The notes below the pieces were generated by a model. That model had not been told where the DNA came from and made no database searches. It worked only from the letters and a program-made list of their open reading frames with translations. The position numbers and the translations under genes were made by a program. Below, in pieces: positions 31,407 to 42,578 of a DNA stretch of 64,000 nt (position 1 is the stretch's first letter; each line of letters opens with the position of its first letter). Location of the stretch: positions 62,001 to 126,000 of the forward strand of contig JAPDFW010000094.1 of NCBI GenBank assembly GCA_028826165.1. Reading direction: 5' to 3'. The stretch is from Anaeramoeba ignava (lineage: Eukaryota > Metamonada > Anaeramoebidae).

Positions 31407-34400
31407 ATGGATTTAGATAAAGCGTTAGAACAACTTCGAGAATGTAAATACCTTCCAGAAAACACATTTAGAGAATTATGTGAGAAAGTAAAAGAACTTT
31501 TACTTGAAGAAAATAACGTTCAACCAGTTAAAAGTCCAGTTACAATTTGTGGAGATATTCACGGGTATCAACAATACAAACAAATTGGAACCTTTTTTCA
31601 AAAACACATTTACATAAAAAGAAAACTAACGAGAAAAAACAAACAAAAATTTCCAATAATAGGCAATTTTATGATCTTCTAGAACTTTTTAGAATTGGAG
31701 GTGAATTGCCAACAACTAACTATATTTTTCTTGGGGATTTTGTTGATCGAGGATATTATAGTTTAGAAACCTTTACATTATTTCTTGCGCTGAAAGCAAA
31801 GTAAGTTTGAATTAATGAGTTTTTTTATATTCATCTTTTTTTGTTATTCTTATTTTCAATATTTTTTAGATATCCAGATAGAATTACTCTTTTGCGTGGA
31901 AATCATGAAAGTCGACAGATCACTCAGGTTTATGGCTTTTATGAGGAGTGTCTTCAGAAATATGGTAATCTTAATCCCTGGAGATATGCTTGCCAAGTCT
32001 TTGATTATTTGACTCTTGCTGCTGTATTTATTTTCTTATTAAATTTATTTAAAAATCAAAATCAAAATTTATTTAAAAATTAAATTTCATTTTAAAATGA
32101 AGATTGTTGATGGAACTGTTTTATGTGTTCATGGAGGTCTATCACCTGGTAAAATCATATTAAATTAAATAATTAAATTAAATTAAATTAAATAAAATTA
32201 AATTAAATCAAATTAAATTAAAATTAAAAATATTAAAATTAAATATTAAATTAAATTAAATTAAAAATTAAAAAGAAAATTAAATATTAAATTAAATTAA
32301 AAAATTAAAATTAAATTAAGTAAAATTAAATTAAATTAAATATTAAATATTAAAATTAAATTAAATTAAAATCAAATTAAATTAAATTAAATATTTTAAA
32401 TTAAATCAAATTAAATTAAATAAAAAAAAAAATTAAATATTAAAAGAAAATTAAATTAAATTAAATTAAATTAAATTAAATTAAATTAAATCAAATTAAA
32501 TTAAATTTAAATTTAAAATTATGAGAAATTAAATTAAATAAATTAAATCAAATTAAATCAAATTAAATTAAATTAAATTAAATTAAATTAAATTAAATCA
32601 AATCAAATTGAAATCAAATTAAATCAAATTAAATTCAAATTGAATTCAAATTTAAATCAAATCAAATTAAAAAATATTAAATTAAATTAAAAATTAAATT
32701 AAATTAAATATTAAAAAATTATTAAAAATTAAATTAAATTAAATCAAATTAAATTGGAATTAAAAATATTAAATTAAATATTAAATTAAATTAAATATTA
32801 TGGTAAATTAAATTAAATTAAATTAAATAAAATCAAATTAAATCAAATTAAATTAAATTAAATTTGAAATTAAATTAAATTAAATTAAATTAAATATTAA
32901 ATTAAATCAAATTAAATTAAATCAAATCAAATTAAATTAAATATTAAATTAATTATTAAAAATTAAATTAAATCAAATTAAATATTAAATTAAAAATTAA
33001 ATTAAATTAAATCAAATTAAATTAAATTAAATATTAAATTAAATTAAATCAAATTAAATTAAATTAAATATTAAATTAAATTAAATAAAATTAAATATTA
33101 AATTAAATTAAATATTAAAATTAAAATTAAATTAAATTAAATATTAAATTAAATTAAATTAAATTAAATAAATAAAAATCAAATTAAATCAAATTAAATC
33201 AAATTAAATTAAATTAAATTAAATCAAATTAAATCAAATTAAATTAAATTAAATTAAATTAAATCAAATTAAATTAAATTAAATTAAATTAAATTAAATC
33301 AAATTAAATTAAATTAAATTAAATTAAATTAAATTAAATCAAATTAAATTAAAATTAAATTAAATATTAAATTAAATCAAATTAAATTAAATTAAATTAA
33401 AATTAAATTAAATTAAATATTAAATTAAAATTAAATTAAATCAAATTAAATTAAATAAAATTAAATTAAATATTAAATTAATTATTAAAAATTAAATATT
33501 AAATTAAATTCAATTAAATCAAATTAAATTAAAATTAAATATTAAATTAAATATTAAATTAAATATTAAATATTAAATTAAATTAAATATTAAATTAAAT
33601 AAAATTAAATTAAATTAAATCAAATCAAATTAAATATTAAATTAAATTAAATTAAATTAAATTAAATATTAAATTAAATATTAAATTAAATTAAATTAAA
33701 TTAAATTAAATTAAATTAAATTAAATAAAATTAAATTAAATTAAATATTAAATTAAATTAAATTAAATTAAATTAAATTAAAAAAATTAAATTAAATCAA
33801 ATTAAATTAAATTAAAATTAAATTAAATTAAATAAAATTAAATAAAATTAAATTAAATTAAATTAAATTAAAATTAAATTAAATTAAATTAAAATTAAAT
33901 TAAATTAAATATTAAATTAAATAAACAATTAAATTAAATTAAATTAAATTAAATTAAATTAAATTAAATTAAATATTAAATTAAATATTAAATTAAATAT
34001 TAAATTAAATTAAATAAAATATTAAATCAAATTAAATCAAATTAAAATCAAAATTAAATTAAATATTAAATTAAATCAAATTTAAATTAAATTAAATATT
34101 AAATTAAATTAAATCAAATTAAATTAAATATTAAATTAAATATTAAATATTAAATATTAAATTAAATTAAATTAAATTAAATTAAATTAAATTAAATTAA
34201 ATATTAAATTAAATATTAAATTAAATCAAATTAAATCAAATTAAATTAAATATTAAATTAAATAAAATTAAATATCAAATTAAATATTAAATTGAATTAA
34301 ATTAAATTAAATTAAATTAAATTAAATAAAATTAAATCAAAACAATATAAATAGCAATTAAAACAATTGATCAAATTCGAGGAATTAATCGAATGGATGA

Positions 34401-35973
34401 GATTCCACATGAAGGAGCTTTTTGTGATCTTGTTTGGAGTGATCCTGAAGATATTGAAGGTTGGGCTGAATCACCAAGAGGAGCTGGTTGGTTGTTTGGT
34501 CATAATGTTACTCTTGAATTTTCTAGAATTAATGATTTAGAATTAATTTGTAGAGCTCATCAAATTGTTCAAGAAGGATATAAATATATGTTTGATGACC
34601 AAAAATTAGGTTGATATTCTTCATTTAATTATAAATATAATTATATATTTAAATATAATATAAATATAATTATAAATATAATTATAAATATAATTATAAA
34701 TATAATTATAAATATAAATATAAATATAATTATAAATATAATTATAAATTTAATTATAAATATAATTATAAATTTAATTATAAATATAATTATAAATATA
34801 ATTATAAATATAATTATAAATTTAATTATAATATAAATATAAATATAAATATAAAATATAAATATAATTATAAATATAAATATATAAATATAAAATATAA
34901 AATATAAATATATATATAATTATAAATATAATTATAAATTTAATTATATAAATATAATTATAAATTTAAATATAAATTTAATTATAAATTTAATTATAAA
35001 TTTAATTATAAATTTAATTATAAATTTAATTTAAATATAATTATAAATATAATTATAAATTTAATTATAATTATAAATATAAAATTTAATTATAATTATA
35101 AATATAAATATAATTATAAATTTTAATTATAAATATAAATTTTTAATTATAAATATAATTATAAATATAATTATAAATTTTAATTTTTATAAATTTAATT
35201 ATAAAATTTAATTATAAAATATAAATATAAATATAATTATAAATATAAATATAAATTTAATTATAAATTTAATTATAAATTTAATTATAAATTTAATTAT
35301 AAATTTAATTATAAATATAAATATAAATATAAATATAAATATAATTATATATTTAATTATAAAATTTAATTATAAATATAAATTTAATTATAAATATAAT
35401 TATAAATATAAATATAAATTTAATTATAAATATAATTATAAATATAAATATAAATATAAAATATAAATTTAATTATAAATTTAATTATAAATTTAATTAT
35501 AAATTTAATTATAAATTTAATTATAAATTTAATTATAAATATAAATATAAATATAAATATAAATTTAATTATAAATTTAATTATAAATTTAATTATAAAT
35601 ATAAATATAAATATAAATATAAATTTAATTATAAATTTAATTATAAATATAAATTTAATTATAAATTTAATTATAAATATAATTATAAATTTAATTATAA
35701 ATTTAATATAAATTTAATTATAAATTTAATTATAAATTTAATTATAAATTTAATTATAATTATAAATATAAATATAATTATAAATTTAATTATAAATTTA
35801 ATTATAAATTAGTTACTGTTTGGTCTGCACCTAATTATTATTATCGTTGTGGAAATGTTGCTTCAATTTTAGAATTAGATGAAAACTTAAATCGTTCTTT
35901 TAAGATTTTTTCAGCAGTTCCTGATGAGAAAAGAGTTATTCCAACAAGAACTCCAATGCCTAACTTTCTTTAA
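31407..35973 (+). CDS. PPP6C: Serine/threonine protein phosphatase 6 catalytic subunit (PP6/Sit4)
   Basis: Six exons join in frame: 31407-31564, 31663-31800, 31870-32023, 32103-32148, 34355-34609 and 35813-35973, giving about 303 residues, the normal PP6 length. The N-terminus [16 protein letters not shown] and [11 protein letters not shown] point to PP6 rather than PP2A or PP4. Metal and catalytic motifs are complete: [62 protein letters not shown] and ICRAHQ. The protein ends [13 protein letters not shown], the PP6-type tail with a C-terminal Leu for carboxymethylation. The first intron splits GDIHG from QFYDLLELF. Introns 4 and 5 are 2206 and 1203 bp of AT repeats; the others are 69-98 bp. 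PP6 acts in cell-cycle and NF-kB/DNA-damage control through SAPS-type subunits. Confidence 0.96.
32149..34354 (+). repeat. 2.2-kb PP6 intron 4 of ATTAA pentamer repeats
   Basis: The intron runs from GTAAAATC to AATATAAATAG and is built from AAATT pentamers with ATATT and ATCAA variants. It has almost no G. No gene is seen on either strand. Confidence 0.92.
34610..35812 (+). repeat. 1.2-kb PP6 intron 5 of ATTATAAATATA repeats
   Basis: The intron runs from GTTGATATTC to TAAATTAG. It consists of TAATTATAAATA and TAATTATAAATT units, a different repeat family from intron 4 of the same gene. It resembles the BMS1 intron repeat. Confidence 0.92.
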
Positions 35974-36257
35974 AATTTAATTCTTTTAAATCAAAGAAAA
36001 TCCAAAATAATAATAATAATAATAATAATATTTTTTAAAAAAAATTGAGAAAATTTTTTTCAAATTCAAAATTCCAAAATTTAAAAAAAAAAAAAGGAAA
36101 TTAAAATCAAAATATTTTTCAAAAACAAAAATCAATTAAATTCTTTTTGAAATTACATTCAAAAATAACAATTTGAATTGATAAAAAAAATTTTTCAAAA
36201 TTATTTTTTTCATTTTTTTCTTTTTTCTTTTTTTTTAAATTAAAATAGAAATAAAAA

Positions 36258-38940
36258 ATGAATGAAAATGATAAAGAAAATAAAGAAAAATTTGAAGGTT
36301 TTTATACATTAAATGGAGAAACAAAATTTACCACAAAATCTTTACCTTTAGACTTTTTAGTTGAATTTCCAAGAGGTTTTAATTACAATTTTGAATTTTG
36401 AATTTTGAATTTTGAATTGAAAAAAAAAAATTTTTTTTATTAATTTAGGTGTTTATACTGTTACAAGAACAATAAATAAAAATCGAGCTTTAAATTTTGA
36501 AGTTCATGTTAAAAGATTATGTTTGTTTAATTTAATTTAATCAAAATAATTTAATTTAATCAAAATAATTTAATCAAAATAATTTAATTTAATCAAAATA
36601 ATTTAATCAAAATAATTTAATCAAAATAATTTAATTTAATCAAAATAATTTAATTTAATTTAATCAAAATAATTTAATTTAATTTAATTTAATCAAAATA
36701 ATTTAATTTAATTTAATTTAATTTAATTTAATTTAATTTAATTTAATTTAATTTAATTTAATTTTAATTTAATTTAATTTAATTTTAATTTAATTTAATT
36801 TAATTTAATTTAATTTAATTTAATCAAAAATAATTTAATTTAATCAAAATAATTTAATTTAATTTAATTTAATCAAAATAATTTAATTTAATCAAAATAA
36901 TTTAATCAAAATAATTTAATTTAATTTAATCAAAATAATTTAATTTTAATTTAATTTAATTTAATTTAATTTAATTTAATTTAATTTAATTTAATTTAAT
37001 TTAATTTAATTTAATTTAATTTAATTTAATTTAATTTAATCAAAATAATTTAATCAAAATAATTTAATCAAAATAATTTAATTTAATTTAATTTAATCAA
37101 AATTTAATTTAATTTAATTTAATTTAATCAAAATAATTTAATTTAATTTAATTTAATCAAAATAATTTAATTTAATTTTAATTTAATTTAATTTAATTTA
37201 ATTTAATTTAATTTAATTTAAAAAATTTAATTTAATTAAATTTAATTTAATCAAAATAATTTAATCAAAAATAATTTAATTTAATTTAATCAAAATAATT
37301 TAATTTAATTTAATTTAATCAAAAATAATTTAATTTAATTTAATTTTAATCAAAATAATTTAATTTAATTTAATTTAATCAAAATAATTTAATTTAATTT
37401 AATTTTAATCAAAATAATTTAATCAAAATAATTTAATCAAAATAATTTAATCAAAAATAATTTTAATTTAATCAAAAATTCATCAAAATAATTTAATTTA
37501 ATCAAAATAATTTAATCAAAATAATTTAATCAAAATAATTTAATTTAATCAAATTTAATTTAATCAAAAAATAATTTAATTTTAATCAAAATAATTTAAC
37601 CAAAATAATTTAATTTAATCAAAATAAAATGATTTAATTTAATCAAAATAATTTAATCAAAATAATTTAATTTAATCAAAATAATTTTAATTTAATTTTA
37701 ATCAAAATAATTTAATCTAATTTAATTTAATCAAAATAATTTAATCTAATTTAATTTAATTTAATTTAATTTAATTTAATTTAATTTAATTTAATTTAAT
37801 TTAATTTAATTTAATTTAATTTAATCAAAATAATTTAATTTAATTTAATTTAATTTAATTTAATTTAATTTAATTTAATTTAATTTAATCAAAATAATTT
37901 AATTTAATCAAAATAATTTAATCTAATTTAATTTAATCAAAATAATTTAATCTAAATAATTTAATCAAAATAATTTAATTTAATCAAAATAATCTAATTT
38001 AATCAAAATAATTTAATTTAATTAGTTGATTCAGCAAAAAAATGTCCAGTTTTTGAAGATTCAAAATTTTTAACTTTTCTTAATGATTTTGAACCTTTTT
38101 ATTCTCTTGTTATTCAAAATGTTGAAAAAACTTATACTGAATTGAGAAAATATTTCCCAAAATTTAATGATGATACAAGAATTACACTTTATTTAACTTC
38201 TAAAGATTTACTTCCAAATGAAAAAAATTATATTCAAAATAATTTTGTTCTTATTATTCATTTAGCCAAATTTACTTCTTATGGATCTCCTCCTATAGTT
38301 GTTGAAGTTAGAGGAAATCCAAGATCAAATCCTACAGCAAAAGATACAAATTGGCTTAAGTTTGAATTCATTTATAAAATTAAAATTCATTTATAAAATT
38401 AAAATTAAAATTAAAATTAAAATTAAAATTAAAATTCATTTATAAAATTAAAATTAAAATTAAAATTAAAATTAAAATTAAAATTTAAATTCATTTATAA
38501 AATTTAAAAATAGAAAAAAAAAAGAATTAGCAAAAGATAAACATAAAAAAGCAATAGAAACTCTTCTTGTTGATGAAAATGGTTTAATCACAGAAGCTTC
38601 ATCAAGTAATTTCTTTGTTGTTCAAGGAAATACTTTATACACAGCACCAGATGAACAAGTATTAAACGGATCAATTAGAGCTTTAGTAATCAAAGTTTGC
38701 GAAGAAAAAAAAATACCAATTATATTTGCCAATCCAAAAACTTCTGAAATATCAATTTGGGATGGCGCTTTTTTAACAGGAACTTCAAGACTTGTTCAAC
38801 AAATTGATGAGATTTATATGTTTGATAAAAAAGATAAAAATATGAAACATTTTTCTTTTAAATCTTCAGATTTGATTAAGGAAATTGAAAGTATTGTTAA
38901 ACAGAAATTAGTTGAATGTTCCGTGATTTTAAACATTTAG
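36258..38940 (+). CDS. Class-IV PLP aminotransferase (branched-chain / D-amino-acid transaminase type)
   Basis: Exons are 36258-36375, 36449-36520, 38026-38359 and 38514-38940, in phase, for about 316 residues. Exon 2 has GVYTVTRTINKNRALNFEVHVKRL-like sequence, the fold-type IV entry motif. Exon 3 ends RSNPTAKDTNWL, where Lys is the likely PLP Schiff-base residue. Exon 4 has AIETLLVDENGLITEASSSN then FFVVQGNTLYTAP and LNGSIRALVIKVC, and AFLTGTSRLVQQID, all characteristic of class-IV aminotransferases. Substrate cannot be read from the sequence; the closest pattern I know is the plant-type branched-chain-like group. No targeting peptide is obvious, so it is probably cytosolic. Three short poly-A codons (Lys) mark the last splice, whose exact acceptor is slightly uncertain. 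Confidence 0.86.
36521..38025 (+). repeat. 1.5-kb aminotransferase intron of TTTAA/TCAAAATAA repeats
   Basis: The intron runs from GTTTGTTT to TAATTAG and consists of AATTT pentamers alternating with AATCAAAAT blocks. This composition is not found in other introns here. No other feature is seen. Confidence 0.92.
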
Positions 38941-39075
38941 ATTAATTCAAAATAGTGATTAAATCTTTTTCTTTTTCTTAAAAAATAAAAATTAAGAACA
39001 ATTTTTTTTTGATTAATTTTTAATAAAAATAAAAATTGAGAACATTTTTATTTGCTTTTTCTTTTTTACACAAAA

Positions 39076-39765
39076 TTAAATCTTAATCGAATGATCATCT
39101 GATTTTTTAAATTCTAATGATTGACTTAATTTTAAATCAAGACTTTCACTTAAATCTTGAAACTTTTTTTTCTGTCGAATTATATAATGAATTCCTTGAT
39201 TTTTTTCCAATTCTTTATTTGCTAAACGAACCAAAATTTTTTCTTTTGGATCATTTTTTTTCGACAATTTTTCCAAATGATTTTGAGTATTTTGAATCAA
39301 ATTTGAAATTTCTTCATTTTCTTTTTCAAAAAGAGTGAATTTATCTTGTTGCTTTTGATAAGAATTTTGGCAATCATTTAATTCCCATTCCAAACGGTGT
39401 AAATTTTCATGAAGTCTTGAATTGCTTCTTTTGTTAAGTTTCCTTTTTCTTAATTGAGTTTCTGTTCTTAACAAATTTTTTGTATAAAGATTTTCTTTTT
39501 CAAGATCTAAAATCTTTTTTTCTTTTTGAATTTTTTCTTTTTGAATTTCAATTAATTGATTCAATAAAAAATCTTCAAGTTCATTTTCTTCATTTTCTTC
39601 TTTTTGATTTGATTTTTTATTTTTTGTTGTTGGATTTATTTTTCTTGCTAAAGTTTTTTGTGATTCGATTATTAATGAATTTAGATTTGTTTGTTTTGTT
39701 TTTGTGTCTCTATTTGAATTTAGAATTGAAAGCATATCATCTAAATGTAAAGTTTGAATTTGCAT
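39076..39765 (-). CDS. Coiled-coil protein of unknown function
   Basis: This is a single-exon protein of 229 residues, not recognised. The N-terminus is MQIQTLHLDDMLSILN. Residues about 55-210 are a near-continuous charged coiled coil (FLLNQLIEIQKEKIQKEK, LHENLHRLEWELNDCQ, LFEKENEEISNLIQNTQ), and the C-terminus is DHSIKI. Codon use and lack of repeats suggest a real gene. It is divergent from the BTB-TLDc gene over 183 bp, with a TTTTTTTTCATCTTTTAAAT tract upstream of its start. Confidence 0.72.
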   Translation of the reverse strand: MQIQTLHLDDMLSILNSNRDTKTKQTNLNSLIIESQKTLARKINPTTKNKKSNQKEENEENELEDFLLNQLIEIQKEKIQKEKKILDLEKENLYTKNLLRTETQLRKRKLNKRSNSRLHENLHRLEWELNDCQNSYQKQQDKFTLFEKENEEISNLIQNTQNHLEKLSKKNDPKEKILVRLANKELEKNQGIHYIIRQKKKFQDLSESLDLKLSQSLEFKKSDDHSIKI

Positions 39766-39948
39766 TTTTTAAAAAAAAGGGATTTAAAAGATGAAAAAAA
39801 ATGAATTTGAAAAATGAGAAATAATTTTTTTTTTTTAATTAAATTCGTTAATTTATTTTTAAAAAAGAAGATCTAAATTAAAATCCAAAAAAATAACCCC
39901 TTTTTTCAAAATTTATTTTTTCATTTTTTTCCTTTTTTATTTTTTAAA
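39766..39948. promoter_or_regulatory. Divergent spacer, coiled-coil gene / BTB-TLDc gene
   Basis: The plus strand has TTTTTTCATTTTTTTCCTTTT about 20 bp before the BTB-TLDc start. The minus strand has TTTTTTTTCATCTTTT close to the coiled-coil gene start. It is a candidate shared promoter. Confidence 0.45.
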
Positions 39949-41536
39949 ATGAATAATAATAATTTAATTATAATTAATCAACAATTTCAAACAGAATTTA
40001 ATCAAAATTTAATTCAAAATTATCAAAATTTATTAAAATCAAATCAAAATTATTCAGATATTACAATTAAAATTGGTTATAATTTAAAAGAATTTTATTG
40101 TCATAAATCAATATTAAGTTGTCAATCTCCTTTTTTTTCACTTTATTTAAAAGAAAATCAAATTAATGAAATTATTTTTAAAGAAATTAATGAAGAAGAT
40201 ATGAATCAAATCATTCAATATATTTATACAGGAAATATTCAATTAAATCAATCTAACTTATTTTCAATTTGGTTAATTTCAATTAAATTTCAATTACAAT
40301 CACTTCAAAATTTTATTGAAAACGAAATTATTATTAAAAATTTCAATCAACAATATTTTTTACCAATTTTTTGAAAATCAAAATTTATCAATTAATTTAA
40401 ATCAACAATGTAATCAATTTATTCAGAATAATTTCCATATTATTTTAAATAATCCAAAATTTAAAGAATTAAAAAAAGAATCAATTTTCAAAATTATTGA
40501 AATTACTCAAAAAACACAAATACAAATTGATTTTTTTCCATTAATTAAAAATTTAGAAAAATGGATTTTAAATCAATTTAAAAAGAAAAAACAAAATTAT
40601 AAACAAGAAAAACAACAAATGAATTTAAAAGAAGAAAAAAAAAGAATAATGCAATCATTTCTTGATAAAATCAATATTCTTTCTTTCAAATTTAAATCAG
40701 AAGATCTCAAAAAAATTCAATCTAAAATTGGATTTATTCCACAAGAAATCATTTCTAATTTAATTGCTATGAAAGAAAATCAAAAACTTCAAGAATCTCT
40801 CAAACAAAAAGATGAAGAAATTCAAAAAAAAGATGAAGAAATGAAAGAAATGAAACCAATTTATAAAATAAGTAGAAAAGAAATTGAAAAATCAAATTTA
40901 ATGAAAGAATCAAAAATTATTCAAAATTTTAAAGATGCAATTTATATTAAAGAATTTATTTCAAATAACGAATTTTTTAATTCAATGAAACTTGGATTTT
41001 CAGGAACAAGAGATGGATTTTCAAATCAATTATTTCATCAAAAATGTGATGGAAAAAATCATACATTAGTAATTATTAAATCAAAAAATGGATTTATCTT
41101 TGGAGGATTTACTCAAATTGGATTTTTTTCAAGTGGAGGATGGAATATATCAGATCCAAATGCATTTATTTATACATTAAAAAATCCAAAAAATTATTTA
41201 CCTTCAAAATTTCAATATCAAAATGGAAAATGTATTTATCATAATCCAAATTATTCAATTTATTTTGGAAGTGGAGGATGTATTTCAATTAAAGATTTAT
41301 CAACAAAAAAAGGAAGAAGTTATGGATATGTTTATAAAAATTTTGAATTTCCTGAAGGAGTTGAACCAAAAGAAGCACCTATTTTTTTTACAGGAAAACC
41401 AAAATGGGAAATTGAAGAAATTGAAGTATTTTTCAACCCTCAATCAAATTTGAATCAAAACCAAAATTCAAGAACAAGTCTATTTGAGCAACCAAAAAAA
41501 GGTTTATTTAATCAAAGCGCAAAAACAAAGAAATAA
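39949..41536 (+). CDS. BTB-TLDc protein with one frame break
   Basis: The BTB domain spans about residues 35-105: NYSDITIKIGYNLKEFYCHK, SILSCQSPFFSLYLKEN, IIQYIYTGNIQLN. A BACK-like helical stretch follows. The frame stops at a six-T run (40367-40372, PIF then stop). Removing one T continues directly as ENQNLSINLNQQCNQFIQNN and stays open for about 385 more residues, giving 528 in all. A coiled coil of KDEEIQKKDEEMKE precedes a TLDc domain: MKLGFSGTRDGFSNQLFH, HTLVIIKSKNGFIFGGFTQ, SDPNAFIYTL, YFGSGGCISIKDL, ending KWEIEEIEVFF. BTB-TLDc proteins are common in protists; function is probably adaptor-like and possibly V-ATPase-related through TLDc. Confidence 0.83.
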
Positions 41537-42578
41537 GTTCTCAAATTTACAACAACAACAACAATCAAAAGAAAAATCAAAATCAAAATCAATTTCTTCT
41601 TATTCTTTTTCAAATTCAGATTCAAATGATTCAAATTCAGATTCAAATGATTCAAATTCAGATTCAAATTCAGATTCAAATTCAGATTCAAATTCAGATT
41701 CAGATTCAAATGAAATTGAAATTGAAATTCAAAATAAAAATCAACAAACAAATCAACAAACAAATCAAAATCAAAATCAAAATCAAAATCAAAATCAAAA
41801 TCAAAATCAAAAACAAAATCAAAACAAAAACGAACAAATCGAAAAATCAAAATCAAAATCAAAATCAAAATCAATTTTTATTTCAAAATCAAAATTAAAA
41901 TCAAAATTAAAATCAAAATCAAAACATAAGTTCAATATTTTCAAATCAAAATCAAAACCAAAATCAAAATCAAAATCAAAATCAAAATCAAAATCAAAAT
42001 CAAAATCAAAATGAAAACCAAAACCAAAATCAAAATTAAAATCAAAATCAAAATCAAATCAAAATCAAAATCAAAATCAATTTCTATTTCAAAATTAAAA
42101 TTAAAATTAAAATTAAAATTAAAATCAAAATCAAAACAGAAGTTCATTATTTTCAAATCAAAACCAAAATCAAAATCAAAATCAAAACATAAGTTCAATA
42201 TTTTCAAAATCAAAATCAAAATCAATTTCTATTTCAAAATCAAAATCAAAATCAAAATCAAAACAGAAGTTCATTATTTTCGAATCAAAACCAAAATCAA
42301 AATCAAATTCAAATTCAAAATCAAAATCAAAATCAAATTCTTTTTTTTAATTCTTTTTATTTTTTAAAAACAAAAAAAAAAGTTTAAATTTCTTTTTAAT
42401 TTTCTTTTTAATTTTCTTGTTAATTTTCTTGTTAATTTCCTTTTAAATTTTCTTGTGAATTTTCTTTTTAATTTCTGTTTTAATTTCCTTTTAAATTTTC
42501 TTGTTAATTTTCTTGTTAATTTTCTTGTTAATTTCTTGGTTAATTTTCTTATTATTTTCTTTTAAATTTGGTTTAAAA
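41537..42578. repeat. Asn/Gln/Ser/Lys codon-like repeat tract and TTTTCTTGTTAA repeats
   Basis: After the BTB-TLDc stop, about 800 bp of TCAAAA and GATTCAAATTCA repeats contain phrases such as AGTTCAATATTTTCAAATCA repeated at 41930, 42140 and 42190. They look like former coding sequence (SSIFSNQNQ) but are broken by stops and frame changes. From 42380 to 42560 a separate repeat of AATTTTCTTGTTAATTTTCT lies just downstream of the NSF stop. No intact gene is seen. Confidence 0.65.

Noticed and set aside
32149-34354. Possible assembly gap filler or separate intergenic DNA
   Set aside because: Exons on both sides join in phase to contiguous PP6 sequence with GT and AG at the ends, so it is an intron; its exact length could still be wrong in assembly.
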